From Anaerolineales bacterium (GTDB taxonomy: Bacteria; Chloroflexota; Anaerolineae; 4572-78; J111): a DNA stretch of 11,846 nt. The DNA lies in the NCBI GenBank assembly GCA_012032575.1, contig JAAUSP010000201.1, positions 1-11,846 on the forward strand. The letters are read 5' to 3'. Each line of letters begins with the position of its first letter. Positions within the stretch are counted from its first letter, which is position 1. The notes under the pieces are model-generated. The model had not been told where the DNA came from. It saw only the letters and a program-made list of their open reading frames with translations, and did not search any database. The position numbers were made by a program, and so were the translations under genes. Shown in pieces: positions 1-7,080 of the stretch.

Positions 1-1638
1 GGAAATTATTTAAATAACTCAAAGTATGTCTATGTTGAAATGAATCCTGACGTTGATGCTGGTGCAACAAACCCTGTCTTGCTGCCTTTCGGTGTTCTCG
101 GGCCTGTCCGGTTTGCTGGGTTTACGATGGTCTCTGGTGCGGTTGAAGCACAGACTCTCGGTTCGACAACTGCCGGAAATAACAACGTTAATACTTTCGT
201 TGAAGGTGGAACAAACATCGTTCGAGCAGCTGTCTCTGGCGCCATCTTTATGAACGTTGGAAATACAGCGTTTACGGGGACTTGGACCTTCCCGAGTGTT
301 CCGCTGCGAACCTCTTCGCGCGTCGGCGCGCTTGCTTCTCCAACAGAAGCTTTCTTTGGGGCATCAACAAATAAAAGCAATAGCGATAGATTGGAAAAAG
401 CTTATGTTGATTTGGTTCGTTCGCTTCCTGACGGGATTGCAGAAGATACTTCAAATCCCTCTTTGGAATACGCTTGGGCGTTTTCTCTTGATGATTTGGT
501 TCCAACCGGTTCGGCTGACGCAATTTGGACTTCTGGTTCGAGAGTTGCCGGAACCTCCTTCTCGGCTTTGTCTGGAACTTATTCACAAGTTTTAACCGCC
601 GGGTTTAACAGATTCACTTGTCCTCTTGTCGGAGGTTTTGACGGGTTAGACATCACAGAAAAAGAACCTTTCAATAATACCGACATGGACGGAGCAAATG
701 AAATTAATTCTTATGCGTTTAACTCAATTAAACGAGCGATTAATTCTTGCCGAGACCCGGAAGTGGTTGATTGCGACCTAATGGTTGCTCCTGGAATAAC
801 AAATACCGGATTAACCGACCACATGCTTACGGTTTGCGAACAACGGGGTGATTCGCTTGCGATTATCGACTTGGAAGGCGGATTTATTCCAAATACAGAA
901 AATGCTCTTGGTGATAGTTCAACTTCTAACCGAGGTTCTGTTGCTTCGACATTAAATGAATTGCGAACAAGAAACATAAACACATCTTACGGGTGCGCTT
1001 ATTATCCTTGGGTTCAGGTTCGGGACCAGGATACAGGGAATCTTTTCTGGGCTCCTCCTTCAATACCGGCTCTTGGAACTTTTTCAAGCTCCCAAAAGAA
1101 AACAGAAGTTTGGATTGCTCCGGCTGGGTTTAACCGAGGTGGATTAAGCCAAGGCGCCGCCGGTATTCCGGTTATTAATGTTCGGGATAAAATCTCAAAA
1201 GACGATAGAGATTTATTGTATACTGCGAATGTTAATCCTATCGGGTTTTTCCCGGGAGAAGGAATCGTCATTTTTGGGCAGAAGACTCTTCAATCGACTC
1301 GGTCAGCGAGAGACCGAATCAATGTTCGAAGAATGTTAAATTATGTTGAGAAAGAGATTTCTCGAATGGCGACCCGGGTTCTTTTTGACCCGAACATTCA
1401 AATCACTTGGGACAGATTCTTGGGTCTTGCCGAACCTTTCTTGGAAAGCGTCAAAGCGAGATTCGGCTTGGTTGATTATAGATTGATTTTGGATACAACA
1501 ACAACCACTCCCGATTTGGTTGACCGAAATGCGGTTTATGCGAAGTTGTATCTTAAACCGACCAAATCTATCGAATTCTTTGTAATTGATAGCATTATCG
1601 TTTCACAGGGTGCTTCGTTTAGCGAGGATGGGATTTAA
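1..1638 (+). CDS. gp18: Contractile tail sheath protein, 5'-truncated by window edge
   Basis: This gene encodes the tail sheath subunit, which polymerises around the tail tube and contracts during DNA injection. The frame is open from base 1, so the Met codon at 40 is internal and the true start lies upstream; 545 residues are visible. T4 gp18 has about 660 residues, so perhaps 100 are missing. The visible part begins with NNSKYVYVEMN, typical of phage sheath proteins. A GEGIVIFGQKTL segment at about 418-430 is followed by INVRRMLNYVEKEI at about 440, then by a C-terminal domain ending near IEFFVIDSIIVSQG. This G-x-T-L then N-V-R-R arrangement is the hallmark of the sheath C-terminal domain, which carries the inter-subunit strands. 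The tail tube gene follows 44 bases later, the usual sheath-tube order. Its GC content is clearly higher than that of the genes at the right end, as expected if codons are tuned for abundant expression (inference). The identification is firm at family level. Confidence 0.93.
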   Translation, partial: GNYLNNSKYVYVEMNPDVDAGATNPVLLPFGVLGPVRFAGFTMVSGAVEAQTLGSTTAGNNNVNTFVEGGTNIVRAAVSGAIFMNVGNTAFTGTWTFPSVPLRTSSRVGALASPTEAFFGASTNKSNSDRLEKAYVDLVRSLPDGIAEDTSNPSLEYAWAFSLDDLVPTGSADAIWTSGSRVAGTSFSALSGTYSQVLTAGFNRFTCPLVGGFDGLDITEKEPFNNTDMDGANEINSYAFNSIKRAINSCRDPEVVDCDLMVAPGITNTGLTDHMLTVCEQRGDSLAIIDLEGGFIPNTENALGDSSTSNRGSVASTLNELRTRNINTSYGCAYYPWVQVRDQDTGNLFWAPPSIPALGTFSSSQKKTEVWIAPAGFNRGGLSQGAAGIPVINVRDKISKDDRDLLYTANVNPIGFFPGEGIVIFGQKTLQSTRSARDRINVRRMLNYVEKEISRMATRVLFDPNIQITWDRFLGLAEPFLESVKARFGLVDYRLILDTTTTTPDLVDRNAVYAKLYLKPTKSIEFFVIDSIIVSQGASFSEDGI

Positions 1639-1664
1639 AACTAATTAAATTGGTAGAAATACAA

Positions 1665-1673
1665 AAGGAGAGG
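1665..1673 (+). promoter_or_regulatory. Strong Shine-Dalgarno site of the tail tube gene
   Basis: AAGGAGAGG lies about 9 bases before the ATG at 1683 and is a near-perfect complement to the 3' end of 16S rRNA. It fixes the tube start. It is also the only strong Shine-Dalgarno sequence I can find in the window; most other starts here have AT-rich leaders. High translation fits the tube protein, a major structural component of the virion. Confidence 0.85.
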
Positions 1674-1682
1674 AATTAATAA

Positions 1683-2240
1683 ATGAGTTTTTGGAGCGAC
1701 CCAACAATAGAACCGAAGCGTAAGCATACATTTCTGGTTTCAATCGGAAATGTGGGAACCCAAGCGGGCATCCAGGAGTGGCTTTGCAAATCGGTTGATA
1801 AACCCAATTTTGAAATGAGCACCACCGAACACAAGTTCTTAAATCATACATTCAAATTTCCAGGGTCTTTGACTTGGAATGATGTTAATTTGAAGGTTGT
1901 TGATGTCGTTAATCGAAATCTTGATAATGCGCAGAAACTCTATCAAATCCTTGAACTCTCTGGTTATGTTAAGCCGGGAGACATAATTCCTAATAATAAT
2001 ACCGCCGGAGGCGCAGGGATTTATTCAACCTTGTCGAAAAGGCGAGCGACAGCGGTTGCTCTTGGTAATGTTAAGATTAGACAAATCAACGACCTTGGTC
2101 AGGTTATTGAAGAATGGGTTTTGAAGAACTCTTGGATAAAATCCGTTAATTTCGGCTCCTTGGAATATGGAAGTGATGAAATGCTTGATTTAGACATAGT
2201 AATAACCTACGATTGGGCCGAGTTTCGTCGAGTTCCTTAA
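1683..2240 (+). CDS. gp19: Tail tube protein (T4 gp19-like)
   Basis: This 185-residue protein would form the inner tube of the contractile tail, stacking as hexameric rings inside the sheath. It opens with MSFWSDPTIEPKRKHTFLV, where the short P-x-R-x-H-x-F motif is typical of phage tube proteins. A central FPGSLTWNDVNLKVVD segment (about 59-75) matches the strand pair that forms the tube wall. The C-terminal part, with WIKSVNFGSLEYGSDEM and an ending near ITYDWAEF, matches the gp19 family pattern in which a conserved S/D-E-x-L segment precedes a final strand. T4 gp19 has 163 residues, so the length is ordinary. The start is set by the AAGGAGAGG site upstream. The position directly after the sheath gene supports the call. 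The frame is intact. Confidence 0.92.
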   Translation: MSFWSDPTIEPKRKHTFLVSIGNVGTQAGIQEWLCKSVDKPNFEMSTTEHKFLNHTFKFPGSLTWNDVNLKVVDVVNRNLDNAQKLYQILELSGYVKPGDIIPNNNTAGGAGIYSTLSKRRATAVALGNVKIRQINDLGQVIEEWVLKNSWIKSVNFGSLEYGSDEMLDLDIVITYDWAEFRRVP

Positions 2241-2248
2241 CTTTCTGC

Positions 2249-2277
2249 TTTACAAAGATTTACAATCGGTGTATAGT
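2249..2277 (+). promoter_or_regulatory. Possible sigma70-like promoter with two TTTACAA repeats
   Basis: In the 45-base gap after the tube gene, TTTACA (2249-2254) is followed by a 17-base spacer and TATAGT (2272-2277). This is a good match to a -35/-10 pair at optimal spacing. TTTACAA occurs twice (2249-2255 and 2259-2265), exactly 10 bases apart, so the copies would lie on the same face of the helix; this could be an operator. The -10 ends only 8 bases before the ATG at 2286, so a transcript from here would be leaderless or nearly so, which weakens the call. TATAGTTAT could instead be a diverged T4-type late promoter (TATAAATA). Confidence 0.35.
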
Positions 2278-2285
2278 TATTTCGC

Positions 2286-3266
2286 ATGACTCGAAATAGT
2301 GATAGAACAAATGAAATACCACCGGCACACAACCTAACAACGCCTCAACCAGAAGAAACCGCTTCTTTACCAAAGCCAACATTTATTGTTGACCTCCCGA
2401 GCAAGGGTCGGTTTTACCCCGAAAAATCCTCTCTTCATAAACGAGAGAATTTGGAACTTTATCATTTGACCGGGAAACACGAAGACATTTTAAACAACAA
2501 AGATTTTATCAAGAAAAATATTGTTTTTGATAAACTTCTTTCTTCTCTCCTTGTCGACAAAACCGTCAAAGTTGATGAACTTCTTATCGGCGACAAAAAT
2601 GCTCTTGTTTTTTCCGCAAGAATTAACGGATTTGATGCTGATTATTCTGTTGAAATAACCTGTCCGGAATGTGAAAAAAAAGGCGAACATGTTTTTGATT
2701 TAAACAAGTGTTTCGAATCGGTTTCCGGAGATTTATCAAAAGTTCGGGAAGACGGAACGGTTGAAATTATTGTTCCAAAAAGCCAGAAAAAAATTGTTTG
2801 TCGCTTCTTTCATCTGCCGACCGAAAAGACATCGACGCAACCATAGAACATCATAAGCAATTATTCAAAGAGGATAGAACATCTTCTTTGGAAGTTTCTG
2901 CTTTTGTTGTTTCAATTGACGGAAAAACCAATCGCGAGGTAATAGACGCTGAATTGGATAATCTACCTGCGAAGGACATTCGCGCATTAAAGCGAGAATA
3001 CGCTCAACTTGTTCCAAACATTGTTATGGACCAAGAGTATTCTTGCGGAAATTGCGGATTTCAAAGCAAGATGATAATCCCATTCAGCGTGGGATTTTTT
3101 TGGGGTTAGCGATGAGTACATCAAAGATGTTTATGAAACATTTTATTTCCTGAAAAAGCACAGAAACTTTGATTTGATTGAAAGTTATAATCTGCCGGTT
3201 AAAATAAGAAGGTTTTATGTTCAGCTTCTTCTTAAAGATTTGGAAAAAGAAAAAGAGCAAAAATAA
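2286..3266 (+). CDS. Baseplate hub-assembly protein (T4 gp26/gp51-like), two frame breaks
   Basis: Read as one gene this encodes about 326 residues. It resembles the gp26/gp51-like baseplate hub-assembly proteins of T4-like phages, which help build the central baseplate hub. The N-terminal part has the family opening FIVDLPSKGRFYPE (about 34-47), then LTGKHEDILNNKDFIKKNIVFDKLL and a GDKNALVFSARI segment. A CPEC pair (about 126-129) and a later CGNC pair are followed by PFSVGFFW, which looks like a zinc-ribbon-type region. The C-terminal helix region contains YNLPVKIRRF, typical of the end of this family. The first frame stops at 2844-2846. Re-reading base 2828 after GAA AAG gives LPTEKDIDATIEHH and continues to 3103. 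Skipping one base at 3104 then gives FFWVSDEYIKDVYE and runs to the stop at 3264-3266. The break sites are the A run at 2824-2827 and the T/G runs at 3095-3105. No Shine-Dalgarno site precedes the ATG. Confidence 0.8.
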
Positions 3267-3432
3267 GTTTGTCATTCATAAACCAAAATCTTTTGATTGG
3301 TTTTCATTTATTTGTTATCACTCGTATTTTCATGTAAGGTGGGGATTTAAGTGGAGTGGATTTTCCAAATATGTTGTCTTTTTTGATGATGAAATAAGAA
3401 TCACCAAATACAACATAAAAAAGCTATTTTAA
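3217..3432 (+). CDS. Doubtful small protein, aromatic-rich, overlapping the hub-assembly gene
   Basis: This 71-residue frame starts inside the 3' end of the hub-assembly gene (50-base overlap) and fills most of the 197-base space before the next gene. An AAGAAGG sequence 4 bases before the ATG could serve as a ribosome site, although those bases also code in the upstream gene. The first 16 residues are only the out-of-frame reading of the upstream gene. The independent part is basic and unusually rich in Phe, Trp and Tyr (for example FDWFSFICYHSYFHVRW), ending in a charged DDEIRITKYNIKKLF. I recognise no family. The alternative is a short non-coding gap with a chance frame; a shorter version from a non-ATG start is also possible. 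Confidence 0.4.
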   Translation: MFSFFLKIWKKKKSKNKFVIHKPKSFDWFSFICYHSYFHVRWGFKWSGFSKYVVFFDDEIRITKYNIKKLF

Positions 3433-3463
3433 TCCTTCGTTAAATCTCTCTATTTATTGAATA

Positions 3464-3796
3464 ATGCTTACAATAAAACTCAAAGAACAATCATCTCTTC
3501 ACAAAGACTTTGAACCCAATAAAGACGACATTTCCAAAGATTTAGGAACCTTTGACGAAAATGTTAAGAAACTCCTTCGAGCACTTCTGGTCGGTCAGCC
3601 ACTTCCCGTCTCAATCAAAGGCACCCCCGAGCAAGTCTCCGCTCTTAAAGCAACCTTAAACGCCGAAGCGGATTACATAAGTTCTTACATCTTCAATTCC
3701 GCCGAAAGCGCGGAAACTATGAGAAAAAAAATAAATCTTAACATTCAAATCAAAGAGTTCGAGCGAATCACCAACATGAAGTGGCCGTTGAAATAA
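3464..3796 (+). CDS. Small conserved-looking protein of unknown function in the tail module
   Basis: This 110-residue protein is not recognised. It is hydrophilic, has no signal peptide or membrane segment, and appears mostly alpha-helical. A short N-terminal strand (MLTIKLKEQ) precedes an acidic, lysine-rich linker, a segment LLRALLVGQPLPVSIKGTPEQVSALKATL (described here in two parts: LLRALLVGQPLPVSIKG, then TPEQVSALKATL), and a C-terminal amphipathic helix region ending in ITNMKWPLK. Codon use and GC content match the flanking tail genes, and the frame is clean. It lies between the hub-assembly gene and the tape measure gene, where tailed phages often carry assembly chaperones for the tape measure. 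That role is only an inference from position. The ATG at 3464 is preceded by an AT-rich leader (TATTTATTGAATA) with no Shine-Dalgarno site. Confidence 0.75.
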   Translation: MLTIKLKEQSSLHKDFEPNKDDISKDLGTFDENVKKLLRALLVGQPLPVSIKGTPEQVSALKATLNAEADYISSYIFNSAESAETMRKKINLNIQIKEFERITNMKWPLK

Positions 3797-3800
3797 TTTG

Positions 3801-3823
3801 ATTTTCTAATTATTTTAGAAAAT
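3801..3823 (+). promoter_or_regulatory. Inverted repeat overlapping the tape measure start codon
   Basis: ATTTTCTAA (3801-3809) and TTAGAAAAT (3815-3823) are perfect 9-base reverse complements around a 5-base loop. The right arm includes the A and T of the ATG at 3822-3824, so the RNA hairpin would hide the start codon and the bases just before it. The stem has a single G-C pair and is weak. Repeats of this size arise by chance in AT-rich DNA, so only its placement makes it notable. It could limit tape measure translation, since only a few copies per tail are needed. Confidence 0.4.
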
Positions 3824-5936
3824 GGCTTCAAATGACGAAATTAAGATTGCTGACGCCATCTTAAAAATAAAAATCAAAGAAAAAGAACTTCGTGATGAAA
3901 TTGCTGACCTCGAAGGGGAAGGTTTAAATAAAAAACAAAAAGAGAAAGAAATGGTTTCTCTTCAAATGAAGTATCACAAGCAAATGCTTGAAATGGCTCG
4001 CAAAGATTTGAATTTGATTGAATTAAAATTGGAACACCAACAAGATTTAACCGACTTAACCGAAGAAGAACTTAATAATTTAAAAGAACAGAAAAAATTC
4101 TTGAAGGTGTTCGCAAAGAACAAGAAAAACTTGTTAGGTCCGACAAGGAACACAACAAAGAGCTTGAAAAGAGCAACAAGGGATACATAAGTTCCATGAA
4201 TGCTTTAAACAAGATAAACTCGGTTCTTGGTGGAATAACAAATAAAATAAAATCCGTCATTTTTGGTTTTGATGAAATTTCAGCATCCATTTCGAAAACC
4301 TCCTCAACCGGAGCAAAGTTTTTCAACGAATTAAGCGATTTAACCATCCAAAATCAAAAATTCGCAATAGGCCAAAAAAGAAACCGCGGAACAATTTTCA
4401 TCCCTTTTTGAGGGAATGAACGAGTTTACCAAATTAACCAAAGAACAGAGAGGAGAGTTGGTTAAGGCTTCATCAATTCAATCAAAATTTGGCGTTTCTG
4501 CGCAGAACTCCGCAAGACAACTCGACATTTTGACGAAAACTCTTGGATTGAATAATAAACAAGCTATAACAACTCAATCGACATTAACCAAGTTTGCAAA
4601 AACAATAGGGTTAAGCGCCAATCGAGTTGCAACCGAGTTTAATTCAGGAATCTCGGTTTTTGCAAGGTATGGAAAAGAAGGTGTCGAACAATTTAAGAAA
4701 TTGTTGGCGCAATCGAAAGCAACCGGCATAGGACTATCAAACCTGCTCGACATAACTTCACAATTTGATACATTTGAGGGCGCTGCCGAATCTGCCGGCA
4801 AACTTAATGCAATTCTTGGCGGAGGCGTTTTTAATTCGACCGAATTATTGAATGCAAGTGAAGAGGATCGCATTAAAATTCTTAAAGAAGGAATTGAAGC
4901 ACAAGGTCTTCAATTTTCAAGCATGAGCAAGTTCCAAAAGATGGCGCTCATGAATGCTGCCGGCATTAAATCTATGGAAGATGCAAATCGTCTTTTTGGG
5001 GAGACAACCACAGAAGAAATGAAAGAGGTTGAAAAAGCTGTTTCGGGAGGCGCCCTCGGAACGGATGAAATTGCCGAACAAATTAAAAATGCGACATCAA
5101 TAACCGACCAATTTTCAACAACTTTGGAGTCTTTTGGAAACGGAATAAAAGAAAAAGTTATTCCTTTTATGAGAGATTTGGTTTCTTATGTTCGGGAATT
5201 TGTTGCAGAACATCCAAATGTTGTTAAAGCGGTTGCTCTTATTGCGGGCGGTTTTGCAATTCTTGGAAAATCCGCCGTTATGGCGCAAACTCTCTTGTCG
5301 GCCCTATCAACAACTCTCAAAGTTTTCGGAGGTTCTATCGGAGTGACTGGAATTGCGACTTTCGGCTCGATTGCTCTTGCGGTTGTTGGTGTCGGCGCAG
5401 CGGCTTACGAAGCGTATACAAATTGGGGATTGTTAAAAGAAAGTTTTAGATGGCTTATTGAAGACAAATTCCCAATTTTGGGCGGGGTTTTGGAAGGATT
5501 TAAGGAACTTTATAACATTATCTCCAAAGCAGGAACGCTTATTGATGATTTTCTCCAAAATAAGCTTGGAAAGTTTTACGAATACTCCAAAGCATTAACA
5601 AAAACAATCATGAATCCCGCTTCGGCTTTGGCGGATGGATTTAAGGAAATTGTAAAAGATGATTTTGTTATGCCGAAAATCCTTGGGGGTTCTGGTTATG
5701 CTGGTTCTCTAAATGAGACATCGACAAGCCGGGAAATTAAAAATGACGCATCGCGTTTAAGAAGTTTGAATGAAAAACAAATCATAAGTCAAGAAAGCAA
5801 TAACCAATCAACCATAAGCCCGGAAACCAAAAAAGAAGGAAATAAAAATCTTATTTTAGAGCTTAATGGAAGAGAACTTGGCCGAGCCGTTCTTGAAATT
5901 ATCGAAGACAAGATGAGCCTTTCCGTTCCAAGATAA
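3822..5936 (+). CDS. Tail tape measure protein, two frame breaks
   Basis: Read as one gene this encodes about 704 residues. The tape measure protein sets tail length and is released into the host ahead of the DNA. The first ~180 residues are highly charged, with long Lys/Glu helices likely to form coiled coils (ADAILKIKIKEKELRDEIAD onward). A middle alpha-helical part carries Ala/Gly/Ser/Thr-rich repeats. A long hydrophobic stretch (nucleotides about 5218-5420), with VVKAVALIAGGFAILGK and IALAVVGVGAAAYEAY, follows a FVAEHPN segment; such stretches are typical of tape measure proteins and may insert in the host membrane. The frame breaks at the A run 4092-4097; re-reading base 4097 gives QKKILEGVRKEQEK and continues past the apparent stop at 4188-4190. 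It breaks again at the A run 4374-4379; skipping one A gives IGQKETAEQFSSLFEG and removes the stop at 4409-4411. The Met codons at 4196 and 4416 are therefore internal. The usual rule of about 1.5 angstrom per residue implies a tail near 100 nm. Confidence 0.85.
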
Positions 5937-5951
5937 AATGTAATTAAAATT

Positions 5952-6721
5952 ATGGCGAATGTAAGATTTAAAAATGGCGACATAACCGACAGGTTGGCGA
6001 ATGAATTGCAACATTACATAGATTTTTATCATGTTCCAACCGGCATAAATGTTGAGTTTAAAGCATTCTTGAAGAATTTTTCCAACGACTTCTCGTCAAA
6101 TTGGAATAGCGAAGAACTCTACGGAAAGATGGACCCAGTTGAAACATTCAAGAATACGAAAAGAACAATAAACCTTTCCTGGGTTGTTCCAGCGGTTGAT
6201 TATGAAGAAGCAAGAGAAAATCTTGAAAGGTGTTCCATTTTGTCTTCTATGCTTTATGGGACTTACAATCCAATAAAAAGTGACCCAAACAATCCTAATT
6301 CTTCATTAAACGCGACAACATTAAATGCGAACCCTTTGATGAAGGTTAAATTTATGAATTTAATTCAAGATGTTTCAGCTCCGGAGAGCGACAACGCTCA
6401 AACCTCTGGTCTTTTATGCCGTCTTAATGGTTTATCCTGGAATCCAAATCTCGACATGGGGTTTTTGATGATTTTAAAGGAAACATCTATCCAAAAGAAA
6501 TCGCTCTAAATTGCGTTTTAACGGTCCAACATCAACACCCCTTAGGTTGGTCCAACGGATTGCCGATAGGCGATTTTAGCCGCTTTCCGTTCGGTATAGA
6601 CGTTCTCAACGGGCAAGGCACCGACCAAGCTCTAACAAACCCTTCACAAGACCAACAAGAGACCTCTCGGGCGACCGAAAGACAACAAAATGTTGCTTCT
6701 GATTCCATCTTGAAATCTTAA
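5952..6721 (+). CDS. Baseplate or tail-tube-initiator-like protein, one frame break
   Basis: Read as one gene this encodes about 256 residues. Its pattern resembles a myovirus baseplate protein usually found next to a LysM-like protein. The visible elements are FKAFLKNFSNDFSSNWNSEE, then YGKMDPVETFKNTKRTINLSW (given here as YGKMDPVETF plus KNTKRTINLSW), an acidic helix EEARENLERC, an MKVKFMNLIQDV strand and GLLCRLNGLSWNPNLDMGFF. By recall this resembles proteins annotated as tube initiator or wedge components, so the exact T4 equivalent (gp48 or gp54) is inference. The first frame stops at 6507-6509. Re-reading a T in the run 6462-6466 gives MGFFDDFKGNIYPKEIALN and continues through HPLGW and FSRFPFGIDVLNG to a stop at 6719-6721, ending in a Gln-rich polar tail. 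Without the shift the protein would lose about 85 residues. The leader TAATTAAAATT has no Shine-Dalgarno site. Confidence 0.8.
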
Positions 6722-6738
6722 TTAATTATAGATTGATT

Positions 6739-7077
6739 ATGACGAGCCGTTATGATAATGTTCCCGTTGGAATAAACGATTTACCACAATACAAGCAACT
6801 CTTCAAAGAAAGAAATGTTAAGTTTATAAAACAATTCTTTACTCCATCAATTTATCATCCAACCGAAGATGAAATTAAAAATTTAAAGGTCCAAAATCAC
6901 ATTTGGGGAATAAATGATAGAATGTATAAATTAGCGAATAAACATTATGGAGACGCTAAACTTTGGTGGATAATTGCTTGGTTTAACTTGAAGCCGACAG
7001 ACGCGCACATCAAATTGGGCGATGTTATTTACATTCCTTCCCCGGTAGAAGATGTTTTAAAGGTTTTTAAGGTTTAA
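6739..7077 (+). CDS. Baseplate wedge protein, gp53/LysM-like
   Basis: This protein has 112 residues from the ATG at 6739. A TTG six bases upstream in frame is possible, but MTSRYDNVPVG is the more usual opening. The N-terminal part (SRYDNVP and a YKQLFKERNVKFIKQF segment) resembles T4 gp53-type wedge proteins. The C-terminal half has a LysM-like pattern: RMYKLANKHYGDAKLWWIIAWFN (here RMYKLANKHYGD then AKLWWIIAWFN), followed by KLGDVIYIPSP. The YGD-x-x-LWW-x-I-x-x-N...G-x-x-I-x-I-P signature is characteristic of LysM-containing baseplate proteins in phages and related contractile injection systems. It lies between the initiator-like gene and the large hub-like gene, three bases before the latter, which fits a joint baseplate operon. 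The frame is intact. Confidence 0.78.
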   Translation: MTSRYDNVPVGINDLPQYKQLFKERNVKFIKQFFTPSIYHPTEDEIKNLKVQNHIWGINDRMYKLANKHYGDAKLWWIIAWFNLKPTDAHIKLGDVIYIPSPVEDVLKVFKV

Positions 7078-7080
7078 TAA

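Noticed and set aside
316..332. GC-rich inverted repeat in TTCGCGCGTCGGCGCGC
   Set aside because: The stem is only about four base pairs, lies within sheath coding sequence and has no following T run, so it is not a terminator.
30..380. Antisense open frame of 116 codons across the sheath gene
   Set aside because: It is a mirror of strongly supported sheath coding sequence, has no own signals and reads as low-complexity Pro/Ala/Thr protein. Other minus-strand frames (for example 711-983, 1014-1271, 8078-8383) were rejected for the same reason.
1494..1507. ACA triplet run in the sheath gene, a possible microsatellite
   Set aside because: It has only about four repeats and simply encodes a short Thr tract (DTTTTTPD) in a surface loop position.
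4416..5936. Separate tape measure gene starting at the Met codon 4416
   Set aside because: The frame is open upstream of this Met and encodes matching helical sequence (KKETAEQFSSLFEG), so 4416 is internal.
6925..6933. TATAAATTA, late-promoter-like
   Set aside because: It is inside the gp53-like coding sequence (codons for MYKLA) with no nearby gene start to serve.
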